Shown: piece by piece, positions 55,150-64,000 of the stretch
Position numbering within the stretch: position 1 is the first letter of the stretch
How the letters are laid out: every line of letters begins with the position of its first letter
Assembly: GCA_949987565.1 (NCBI GenBank)
Contig: OX465113.1
Coordinates: 5,430,547 to 5,494,546, forward strand
Length of the DNA: 64,000 bases
Source: Luidia sarsii
Lineage: Eukaryota; Echinodermata; Asteroidea; Paxillosida; Luidiidae
Direction: 5' to 3'
Program-made: the position numbers and the translations under genes
The notes under the pieces: generated by a model
Told to the model about the DNA's origin: nothing
Seen by the model: only the letters and a program-made list of their open reading frames with translations
The model's database searches: none

Positions 55150-55435
55150 TGTCTTCTGTTTGAAGCCTTTCACCAAGGTCTTTCTCATTGCAGCAGTCAT
55201 CCAACTGGGTTGGCTCCCTGCCGTTATGATCACATTTCTGCCGTTTTGGGGGACATCCGTCCCACAAGAGATATTAGAACTAGGCGTTATTCTATTCTTT
55301 TGCACCAAATGGCTGGATGGCCTAGTCTTTTGTTTGCGGAACAAGGATTGCAAGAAGACTGACTAGGATAGTCAGGAATGTGTTTGGTCCACTGCTAAAT
55401 GCAAGTGTACCCATCCCTTGAGAAACCTGGATGTT
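55150..55435 (+). pseudogene. GPCR pseudogene fragment (TM6-TM7 and C-tail)
   Basis: The translation KPFTKVFLIAAVIQLGWLPA, then TKWLDGLVFCLRNKDCKK, is closely similar to the last third of the intact receptor at 58552-59538. The first ~220 codons are absent. A 2-bp loss after caagaaga shifts the frame and stops it at once (KKTD*), although nucleotide similarity continues (aggatagtcaggaatgtgtt). It is therefore a truncated duplicate, not a gene. Confidence 0.85.
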
Positions 55436-55509
55436 AAACTACAACTCTTCATGGAACACCTTTGGACACATTAATCAAATGGCTGGACAAACATTTATCT
55501 GAATTGAGT

Positions 55510-55680
55510 TTATCAAATATGCAAAAATGTTGCAAACTAACTTTTACTGAATAGAATAGTCAGTGAGCGAATTTCAAAAAGTAGGAGAGCCCAATGTTTC
55601 AATCCTAGCAGGACTTTTCTCAAAGGCCCTTGAGAAAGGTCCTGCTAGGATCGAAACATCGGGCCCTCCTATTTTTGAAA
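55510..55680. mobile_element. Palindromic Penelope-terminus element, second copy
   Basis: Left arm atgcaaaaatgttgcaaact; then 55575-55680 inverted repeat gagagcccaatgtttcaatc, ctagcaggacttttctc / ccttgagaaaggtcctgcta, ggatcgaaacatcgggccct. More diverged than the copies at 27486 and 61389. The following 55690-56080 shows nothing recognisable. Confidence 0.7.
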
Positions 55681-56159
55681 TTGAAACTTATTTGAACAGA
55701 ACTGTGATGGTACAGTAATAATACAGCTATATATACCAGATGCTCCCTGTGACAGAACTTTTCAAAGCATGGCATAAGTTTGATGATACATAAATGTGCT
55801 GAATCCCTTTTTATCAGCAGAACAATGTGATACAAAGACTGTATGTAAGGGACACGTACATGTAGGGCATTTTAGAAAGTGTTGGGATAAGATGGGGCTA
55901 TGGCCTTGTGACAATCAGGGACAATCACAAGGCTCAGTCTTCACTCTTGGCATGGCGGAAGAAACTTTGGCATTGAATTTGTGGTCTTGGCCTGAGTCTT
56001 AATATAGTAACATTATAATCTGTTTCTCAATCTTGGGCATTAAGGTCCTGGCAATGAGACTTCTATCTCTGTCTTTGGCGTTATGGTATCAGACTTTTGT
56101 GTTGCATTTTCGGTTATTGATATCTTGAGCTTTTGCATTGAGGTCCCTGTCATGGGCAT

Positions 56160-57835
56160 TCAGGTCTCAGTCTTGGTCTTCAGCATAGAGGTCTCAGTCT
56201 TGGGCATGGAGGTCTCAGTCTTGGTCTTTGGAATAGAGGTCTCAGTCTTGGGCATGGAGGTCTCAGTCTTGGTCTTCGGAATAGAGGTCTTAGTCTTGGG
56301 CATAGAGGTCTCAGTCTTGGTCTTCGGCATAGAGGTCTCAGTCTTGGGCATGGAGGTCTCAGTCTTGGTCTTCGGCATAGAGGTCTCAGTCTTGGGCATG
56401 GAGGTCTCAGTCTTGGTCTTTAGCATAGAGGTCTCAGTCTTGGTCTTCGGAATAGAGGTCTCAGTCTTGGGCATTCAGGTCTCAGTCTTGGTCTTCAGCA
56501 TAGAGGTCTCAGTCTTGGTCTTCGGAATAGAGGTCTCAGACTTGGGCATTCAGGTCTCAGTCTTGGTCTTCAGCATAGAGGTCTCAGTCTTGGTCTTCAG
56601 AATAGAGGTCTCAGTCTTGGGCATGGAGGTCTCAGTCTTGGTCTTCGGCATAGAGGTCTCAGTCTTGGGCATTCAGGTCTCAGTCTTGGTCTTCAGCATA
56701 GAGGTCTCAGTCTTGGGCATGGAGGTCTCAGTCTTGGTCTTCAGAATAGAGGTCTCAGTCTTGGGCATGGAGGTCTCAGTCTTGGTCTTCGGCATAGAGG
56801 TCTCAGTCTTGGGCATGGAGGTCTCAGTCTTGGTCTTTAGCATAGAGGTCTCAGTCTTGGTCTTCGGAATAGAGGTCTCAGTCTTGGGCATTCAGGTCTC
56901 AGTCTTGGTCTTCAGCATAGAGGTCTCAGTCTTGGTCTTCGGAATAGAGGTCTCAGTCTTGGGCATTCAGGTCTCAGTCTTGGTCTTCAGCATAGAGGTC
57001 TCAGTCTTGGTCTTCAGAATAGAGGTCTCAGTCTTGGGCATGGAGGTCTCAGTCTTGGTCTTCGGCATAGAGGTCTCAGTCTTGGGCATTCAGGTCTCAG
57101 TCTTGGTCTTCAGCATAGAGGTCTCAGTCTTGGGCATGGAGGTCTCAGTCTTGGTCTTCAGAATAGAGGTCTCAGTCTTGGGCATTCAGGTCTCAGTCTT
57201 GGTCTTCAGCATAGAGGTCTCAGTCTTGGTCTTCGGGAATAGAGGTCTCAGTCTTGGGCATGGAGGTCTCAGTCTTGGTCTTCGGCATAGAGTTCTCAGT
57301 CTTGGGCATGGAGGTCTCAGTCTAGGTCTTTGGCATAGAGGTCTCAGTCTTGGTCTTGGGCATGGAGGTTTCAGTCTTGGTCTTGGGCATAGAGGTCTCA
57401 GTCTAGGGCATGGAGGTCTCAGTCTTTGTCTTCGGCATAGAGGTCTCAGTCTTGGGCATGGAGGTCTCAGTCTTGGTCTTGGGCATAGAGGTCTCAGTCT
57501 TGGGCATGGAGGTCTCAGTCTTGGTCTTCAGCATAGAGGTCTCAGTCTTTGGCATGGAGGTCTTAGTCTTTGTCTTCGGAATATAGGTCTCAGTCTTGGG
57601 CTTGGAGGTCTCAGTCTTGGTCTTTGGCATAGAGGTCTGTCTTGGGCATGGAGGTCTCAGTCTTGATCTTCAGCATAGAGGTCTCAGTCTTGGTCTTCAG
57701 CATAGAGGTCTCAGTCTTGGGCATGGAGGTCTCAGTCTTGATCTTCAGCATAGAGGTCTCAGTCTTGGTCTTCAGCATAGAGGTCTCAGTCTTGGGCATG
57801 GAGGTCTCAGTCTTGGCCATGTACATTCAGGTCTG
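56160..57835. repeat. Minisatellite of alternating 21- and 27-bp units
   Basis: Units gaggtctcagtcttgggcat(g) (21 bp) and gaggtctcagtcttggtctt, cggcata (27 bp) alternate, mostly as a 48-bp pair, with occasional gggcattcag and cagcata variants. Both lengths are multiples of three, so a spurious frame (VSVLGMEVSVLVFGIE repeated) stays open for 527 codons on the plus strand. Minus-strand frames (MPKTETS) are equally open. Confidence 0.92.
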
Positions 57836-58551
57836 AGTCTCAATCTCAGTCTTGGTAGTTTCCTGGATTTTGAACCCAGGGCTCTGAATCAGAGTACCAG
57901 CACTCTACCCTCATAGGTATCCTGGCCATGGTTGGGACTGGGGGATTAGCCATTATCTGCCACATGTCTCCAGGGATCAAGCACACTTTTATGAGTTGCA
58001 AGCAACTACAAGGAGTTGTAAATCTGGCTGCTCAAATATGACACAAAATAATTGCAACATTGTATTCTGTGTATAATTGACATCACACCATTGGAGCTTA
58101 TAATCCTTTGATGATATGGTGACAGTTACCGGTACCAGTCTAATTGAATTCTCTTTGTCAGTGAAGAGCTGATTGCCTTGATGACTGCCATAAATTATTC
58201 AATTATAAAGGATTGCCCCACTCATTGTGTAAGTAGTGCTGCCAATTATAGATTGAGTAGCACAATCCCTCATCATTTACTTACATTCTCCCCCTACACA
58301 AATCTTATTACATATATACTACATGCCATAAATCATCTTGCTTATTCAGGCTCAAGTGAGCTGGGTGATTGTCTCACTCAGCTGAGTGCCAGACTGGTAT
58401 AAAACAAGGTTCCTGAGATGCGTTGGACCAGAGTCATTGCAGAGATGCTTCATGAATGCACATGTGAGGGAAAACCTGGAACATGTACACGGACTCTACG
58501 TCAGTAGATGCAGACCTTTACCCCTACTCCTGACCTGAGAACATTCTCCAG
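57836..58551. other. Upstream flank of the GPCR gene
   Basis: A partial inverted tRNA-like/SINE-B head lies at 57855-57920 (tttgaacccagggctctgaa, tcagagtaccagcactctac). 58000-58551 is AT-rich and probably holds the receptor promoter and 5'UTR; no motif stands out. Confidence 0.45.
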
Positions 58552-59538
58552 ATGGCCAGTCTGCAGAACTCTTCACTTACAGACTCGGTCATGGATGATA
58601 ACTATACAGAGACAGAGCTGCATGAAGGGAGAATCTCTTGGTATAAAGGGCTTAAGATTTTTCAGATCATTCTGATACTGACTCTCAATCCACTGTGTTT
58701 AGTCGCTATCCGACAAGCAGCTGGCATCCCTTACACCTCCAAGATCTTCATGACATCTCTCACCATTGCTGACTTTTGCTTTGGACTGTTACTTGGACTT
58801 CTATTGATAAACTTCACTTTGTTGTACAAAGTCTTGAGACTGCCGTTAGCCCTACTTATCTTTACCTACAATTTTATTGAGATCCAGTCCGGTCTTTCTC
58901 TGTTATTCCTGACCATTGACCGTTACCTGGCCATCACCCGGTGCCTTCAATATCCACGCTTGATGACCGTCCGCAGGGCAAAGGTCATGGTGGTGCTCAG
59001 TTTGGGTATATCTGCAGCATTTGCCATTCTAAGTTTATTTATGTTTCTCTTAGAAACGATCACATTCATGCATTATTATCAGTATATTGTGATCATCAAT
59101 GCCATAATGCTGCTTGAGCTCATTGCAATCTTGGTCATGTACCTGCACATTCTGGTGATTGCTCACCGTCATACAAGCAGAGGCATCCCTGCAAACAGCC
59201 CAGCGGGAGGACAGCGGATAAGAGGACGGATCAACACCAAGCCTTTCATCACGGTCTTTCTCATGGCAGCAGTCATCCTACTGTGTTGGCTCCCTATTGT
59301 CATTATCCATCCTCTGAGTGTGCTTGATATAGTATCACAACCTGCGATTAGAGATGTCTTTGTCATTCTATTCTTTTGCACCAAATGGTTGGATGGCCTA
59401 GTCTTTTGTTTGCGGAACAAGGATTGCAAGAAGACACTGACTAGGATAGTCAGGAATGTGTTTGGTCCACTGCTGACCAAATGCAAGTGTACCCATCTTG
59501 AGAGGAACCATGGGACGCACTCTGGTTTTACTATGTGA
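58552..59538 (+). CDS. Rhodopsin-type (class A) G protein-coupled receptor, single exon
   Basis: 328 residues. A short N-terminus has candidate N-glycosylation sites (NSS, NYT). Seven hydrophobic segments start at roughly residues 33, 66, 96, 140, 175, 230 and 263. Class A landmarks: NPLCLVAIRQ in TM1, SLTIADFCFGLLLGL in TM2 (the LxxAD box), DRYLAIT at the end of TM3 (DRY box), FLMAAVILLCWLPIV in TM6 (CWLP). TM7 lacks NPxxY and instead reads ILFFCTKWLDGLVFCLRNKD, with the helix-8-like CLRNKDCKK after it. I saw no ligand-specific signature, so the ligand is unknown; it resembles lineage-expanded orphan receptors of invertebrates. Absence of introns is usual for such expansions. A truncated relative lies at 55150-55435, so the locus has been duplicated. 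Confidence 0.9.
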   Translation: MASLQNSSLTDSVMDDNYTETELHEGRISWYKGLKIFQIILILTLNPLCLVAIRQAAGIPYTSKIFMTSLTIADFCFGLLLGLLLINFTLLYKVLRLPLALLIFTYNFIEIQSGLSLLFLTIDRYLAITRCLQYPRLMTVRRAKVMVVLSLGISAAFAILSLFMFLLETITFMHYYQYIVIINAIMLLELIAILVMYLHILVIAHRHTSRGIPANSPAGGQRIRGRINTKPFITVFLMAAVILLCWLPIVIIHPLSVLDIVSQPAIRDVFVILFFCTKWLDGLVFCLRNKDCKKTLTRIVRNVFGPLLTKCKCTHLERNHGTHSGFTM

Positions 59539-59879
59539 TGGGCCATCCAAATCTGACTCTTTTCATCCAAAATGAAGACTCTTTTCAGCCCAAGACAAAT
59601 CAATACGAAGCATGACAAAGATTCGTTTTTACACAAGTTGCCTCATGAGCATGAATTGCCAAATCTTTAAGGATGTGCTGCCACAGGAGACAGCTTGTTG
59701 GCATGTCCCATGGCCCAACCGTCAGCATTCAGGCACTGGAATTCCACCCACTATCATCACTGGAAAATGTAGGGCCAACCACCTGGAAGATTTGACCACC
59801 TACCAGTAGAGTGGAGGCCTTGGGTCAGAGGCTGCCAGTACAGTAACTATACTTGGACACAAATGGACACACCATGTAA

Positions 59880-60900
59880 ACCTGTGCACACCCTTTGTCA
59901 CTCTAGTGATGTTCCAGTGTAGCAGAGTGTAGTAAGTCTGGGATTTTCTTTTTACATTAGAAAACATTATCATTTGTTCCAATAGCATGCACTTGCCCTT
60001 TCAAAAGCACTGAGCATTAATTAGTGCAAGATAAACATCAAGCAGGGCAAACCCATTTCATTAGTTTGTCATTTTACTGTTACAAAATCACATGTGTATA
60101 TCCTTTTATCAACACAGTGGCTGTTGTTACAGCAGTTGTCCATGTGGTTCCCTGACTTGATTGTATTTCGTCAGCATTGCAGGCTGGTTGAACCAGTCTA
60201 TTAGCTGATAGTCTGGTTCCAAGAGCTAAACATCCTGACAAATACTGTGAAGTCAGGGAACCACACGGACGACTGCCGTAACAACAGCCACTGCGTTTTA
60301 TCAAAGGGATCTCAATTTCTGAACATTGTCTTGTCATGAGAGCATTGCATAGATATACATGTACCAGTATACATGTACTTGTATTCTTTCTCTGCATTGT
60401 GTGTAACGGACATGTAAACATCTTCCATTCATTTAGAGTGGGGAGTACCCTTGACTTTGCTATCTTCAATATGAATACCAGAAAGCTTATCAGTCTACTA
60501 GTAAACATCAAAAGCCATATACAGTAGGTGGTAATAGCACGCCTTTTTGGACCATCTGATTCTCAGACAAACTTGCTGCAAATACAGGGTTCAGTAGCTA
60601 GACCTGTTGCTTGGACTGTAATTACTGATGAGTTGATTTACATTGATAGGCTGTAAATACCTGTTTGTACAGTAGCAAGAAGACAAGAAAATGATGATCA
60701 GAAATGAGAGAAGAAATGTCTGATGCAACAAGACAAAACAAAAGACACGAAAGGTCAGGGGTCTTTTAATTGTTGAGAAAGTTACAGATGGTGAATGTGC
60801 AATTCATACAAGTGTTACATTGGACTCAATAGTGTACTCTTGTTGACTTATTTCACGGATATCTATTGGTCCAAATTGTTTGGCGAAATTGGAAGATGCC
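59880..60900. repeat. Segmental duplication, copy A
   Basis: Landmarks shared in order with 61690-62690: cactctagtgatgttccagt; ttcaaaagcactgagcatta; gggatctcaatttctg; gagtacccttgactttg; tacattgataggctgtaaat; gaaatgagagaagaaatgtc; ttgagaaagttacagatggt; gacttatttcacggatatct. Copy A is interrupted by the MITE at 60113-60295. No coding sequence. Confidence 0.8.
60113..60295. mobile_element. MITE with ~46-bp TIRs and 9-bp target duplication
   Basis: The left end cacagtggctgttgttacag and right end cgtaacaacagccactgcg are inverted repeats matching at about 42 of 46 positions. TTTTATCAA flanks the element at 60104-60112 and 60296-60304. The paralogous copy B has an uninterrupted site near 61893-61903. 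A TSD of 8-9 bp would suit hAT- or Mutator-like parents. Confidence 0.85.
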
Positions 60901-61388
60901 ACATTATGATGTAATTTGATATTTATTTTAGTAATTTAGAATTTGGTTTTGTCTGGTTTAAACGTATGCCTTCTCCTTTTTACCTACACTGCCAAAATAG
61001 CAAATGCTGTCAATGTCTAGATGAAAGTCAAACGACACATTACTTGTGAATACCCTTCATTGTAAACTTCAATCAGTGACAGGCTTGTACATGTATTACA
61101 GTGAAGTCTATCCCTTCCAGTAGAAGTGTGAATCCAAACTACGCGTAGTTTTTCTTTATCTTGCTTCATTAGCATGTATTTTCCCTTTGAATATTATCAG
61201 TTCGTGAGAAATTTCCTAACTTACAATATAACCACTTGACATAGATTCTTTGATTCATATTACATGTACTGTATAAACTTTGCTATTTAGCCTCGAAAGC
61301 CTTTTATTGTCTGCAGTAAATCGTACTTTGAATCACACCCCCCCTGCAAGTTGACATGTATGCTTTTAGTTAACAGCATTGAAAAAGG
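60901..61388. other. Spacer between the two segmental copies
   Basis: AT-rich unique sequence with scattered tacatgta words. No gene, RNA or repeat structure recognised. Confidence 0.4.
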
Positions 61389-61544
61389 TGATATACAAAA
61401 ATGTTGCAAACTGCTTACTGACTAAAATTACCAAAATGTAAATCTAAAATTTAGTGGGCCTGACGTTTCGATCCTAGCAGGACCTTTCTCTGCCTTTGAG
61501 AAAGGTCCTGCTAGGATCGAAACGTCAGACCCACTAAATTTTAG
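61389..61544. mobile_element. Palindromic Penelope-terminus element, third copy
   Basis: Left arm gatatacaaaaatgttgcaa, actgcttactgactaaaatt, accaaaatg, then the inverted repeat aaaatttagtgggcctgacg, tttcgatcctagcaggacc / ggtcctgctaggatcgaaac, gtcagacccactaaatttt. The spacer tttctctgc is present here but missing from 27486-27629. Confidence 0.8.
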
Positions 61545-61689
61545 CATTGAAAAAGGGTCGCTCGTATTGCCTTTTGTCACTTTCAACCTGACAAGTTCTG
61601 GAGGTATCTGACGGAGGTGTATAAGAGCTTACTGTAGAATAGATTCCATATTGACTACAGACCTGTACTACATGTACACATGTACATTG

Positions 61690-62690
61690 TGTGCCCAAGT
61701 CACTCTAGTGATGTTCCAGTGATGAACAGTCTGTGTTTTCCATTTTACATAGGAAAATATTTTTGGCCTCAAATCTAATTCCACTACCATGCAGTCGTCC
61801 TTTCAAAAGCACTGAGCATAAAGTGCAAGTTACATCAAGCAGGGCTAACCCTCATTGAAATGCTGTCACTGTTGCAAAATCATCTCTTTTTCCATCAGAA
61901 AGGGATCTCCATTTCTGACAATTGTCTTGTGATCAGAGCATTGCAAAGTCTTTTACTCTCTACCTGCATTGTGTGTACTGTAATGTAAACAGGGATCATC
62001 TCATCTCCTTTTGAGTTTGGAGTACCCTTGACTTTGAAGAAGACACCTGATATTCAGATGGACTTGCAGCAAATACAAGGTTCAGTAATAAGAGCTGTTG
62101 CTTTGACTAGTACGTATATTAAAGTAAATTAAATGTGTAAGACCCAAACTGCATGATTTGCATTGCTTGTCTGTATAGGCTAGAATCAATGTTTACATTT
62201 TGTCTTTTCAAGTAATACAGAAATATTGACTGAGCGACTGATTGGTTGATTTACATTGATAGGTTGTAAATAGCTGGCTGTACAGTAACAAGAAGACAAG
62301 AGAATAAGGATCAGAAATGAGAGAAGAAATGTCTGATGAAACAAGTTATTATCTTAACCAATCATCATGCCCGACTTCTAGAAGGTCTTGAATGGTCACT
62401 GATACCGGTACATGGTTGTAACTGAGCTATAGAAACCAATGAAATCCACATAACACTCATTTAAACCTTGAAGACCACCTGGTTTACTGACCAAACATGC
62501 ATGGTTCCAGTCTGTCTCATTGTTTCAAAAACAAAAGATCAGAGGTCAATTACTGTTGAGAAAGTTACGTATGGTGAATATACAATTGATTAAAGTGTTA
62601 CATCAGACTAAAATATTGTATTCTTTTTGACTTATTTCACAGATATCTATTGATCACAATGGTTTAGCGAATTTTGAAGATGCCACATTA
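61690..62690. repeat. Segmental duplication, copy B
   Basis: Aligns with 59880-60900 by the landmarks listed there but lacks the MITE. Divergence is substantial, so the duplication is not recent. Confidence 0.8.
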
Positions 62691-63295
62691 TGCATATCCC
62701 ATGTGGTGGTCATGGGGAATATTGTGTCCAGTGGGAAGTGGTTAAATGACCAAATGCGAATCTCAGATTTCTGTCTTTTAGAATGGTCCTGCAAGATTCA
62801 AGACATTGGAGCCTCTTAATGTTTGTCTCTTACTCATCATTGTATCCACGGATCAACCCCTTGTTTATCATATCAATCAGTCAGAAATGTTGTGTTCAAG
62901 TGAAACTTTTGTTGGCGCCACCCCCCTCATATAGCAAGACTAAGTTGGCACGGTTCCTGTCCAATATCCTGCAGCTAATTCAGCACACTGAAACTCCAGA
63001 TCTGTGGATGAATGCTCGGGCTGATACTAATTATCAGGCTGATAATTAGGGTAATTGGCAGTTATCATGACAGTGCCTTGAGATCTCACAGTTGTATGGA
63101 ACATTGCATTAAAATGACATTGTCATTCAATCAGTATTACTGTCTGCTCTCCATCATCCAAATGCTGAATATTGAGTGCGTGGGTGGTAATTAGACATTG
63201 GCTGGGTCTCTTGGGCATTGCTCTTTTTGCTCAAAACAGGACATCTAATTTTTAGAACTTGCAGTTTTGATGTACTTCAATTCGAAACATTTCTC
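62691..63295. other. Unannotated flank before the terminal repeat
   Basis: A degraded Penelope-terminus-like stretch lies at 62745-62815 (aaatgcgaatctcag, aatggtcctgcaagattcaa). Otherwise no gene or repeat recognised. Confidence 0.4.
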
Positions 63296-64000
63296 TGCCC
63301 TTCCCTCTCCCCCTTCCCTCTCCCCTTCCCTCTCCCCTTCCCTCTCCCCCTTCCTCTCCCCCTTCCCTCTCCTCTTCCCTCTCCCCTTCCCTCTCCCCTT
63401 TCCCTCTCCCCTTCCCTCTCCCCTTCCCTCTCCCCTTCCCTCTATTCTTCCCTCTCCCCCTTTCCTCTCCCCTTCCCTCTTTCCTTTCCCTCTCCCCTTC
63501 CCTCTCCCCTTCCCTCTCCCCTTTCTGTCTCCCCTTCCCACTCCCATTCCCTCTCCCCATTCCCTCCCCCCTTCCCTCTTTCCTTTCCCTCTCCCCTTCC
63601 CTCTCCCCTTCCCTCTCCCCCTTCCCTCTCCCCCTTCCCTCTTTCCTTTCCCTCTCCCCCTTCCCTCTCCCCTTCCCTCTCCCCTCTCCGTCTCCCCTTC
63701 CCTCTCCCCTTCCCTCTCCCCCTTCCCTCTTTCCTTTCCCTCTCCCCCTTCCCTCTCCCCTTCCCTCTCCCCTCTCCGTCTCCCCTTCCCTCTCCCCTTC
63801 CCTCTCCCCTTCCCTCTTTCCTTTCCCTCTCCCCTTCCCTCTCCCCTTCCCTCTCCCCCTTTCCTCTCCCCTTCCCTCTTTCCTTTCCGTCTCCCCTTCC
63901 CTCTCCCCTTCCCTTTCCCCTTTCCGTCTCCCCTTCCCTCTCCCCTTCCCTCTCCTCCTTCCCTCTCCCCCTTCCCTCTCCCCTTCCCTCTCCCCTTCCC
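63296..64000. repeat. Pyrimidine-rich tandem repeat, continues past the right edge
   Basis: Imperfect units of cttccctctccc with ctttcctttcc and ctctccgtctcc variants. A longer period is visible because ccctctttcctttccctctc recurs at uneven spacing. Long G/R/E-rich frames on the minus strand are artefacts. Confidence 0.92.

Noticed and set aside
56083..57666. 527-codon hydrophobic repeat ORF (VSVLGMEVSVLVFGIE)
   Set aside because: It is the 21/27-bp minisatellite read in one register; opposite-strand frames are equally open, and there is no start context or splice evidence.
63245..63560. Gly/Arg/Glu-rich minus-strand ORFs
   Set aside because: Pyrimidine-rich tandem repeat; no domain, no conserved context.

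Overview
This window is eukaryotic genomic DNA from an animal, probably a marine invertebrate. The genes have many short exons with GT..AG introns, and the encoded proteins (NEK8-type kinase, ZRANB2, purple acid phosphatase, FGGY carbohydrate kinase, class A GPCR) are metazoan families. Introns and spacers are packed with MITEs, tRNA-derived SINEs, Penelope-like elements, a BEL/Pao retrotransposon and minisatellites. Frequent tacatgta-type words and the repeat style would suit an echinoderm, hemichordate, cephalochordate or mollusc, but I cannot fix the species.

Layout. (1) 120-2474, minus: the first four coding exons of a NEK8 homologue; the gene runs off the left edge. (2) 2475-3029: a short spacer between divergent start codons, probably a shared promoter. 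(3) 3030-10882, plus: a complete eight-exon ZRANB2 homologue (310 codons plus stop). (4) 10883-17207: spacer with several MITEs and SINEs. (5) 17208-22378, minus: a complete six-exon tartrate-resistant (purple) acid phosphatase homologue (331 aa, signal peptide). (6) 23179-24550: a 5'-truncated Penelope-like element. (7) 25252-42704, plus: eleven exons (480 codons) of an FGGY-domain carbohydrate kinase. Its introns carry a 21-bp minisatellite, a 42-bp satellite and a satellite-linked duplicate of one exon. The last ~70 codons expected from the human protein were not found. (8) 43715-51337: a full-length BEL/Pao element with 643-bp LTRs that look identical, a 5-bp target duplication and a tRNA-Tyr-type primer site. 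(9) 51688-53703, minus: a broken Penelope-like element. (10) 55150-55435: a GPCR pseudogene fragment; 56160-57835: an alternating 21/27-bp minisatellite; 58552-59538: an intact single-exon GPCR. (11) 59880-62690: a diverged segmental duplication, one copy carrying a MITE. (12) 63296-64000: pyrimidine-rich tandem repeat running off the right edge.

The four multi-exon genes share no pathway and look like ordinary neighbours. The unusual content is the repeats: (a) short inverted-repeat elements with a hammerhead-ribozyme-like pattern (CTGANGA, a covarying helix, CGAAAC); (b) palindromes made of two facing Penelope 3' ends beside one shared left arm, which also borders the 42-bp satellite; (c) well resolved nested and recent insertions. 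All exon joins were derived by hand from splice consensus, reading phase and remembered homologues, not from transcripts.
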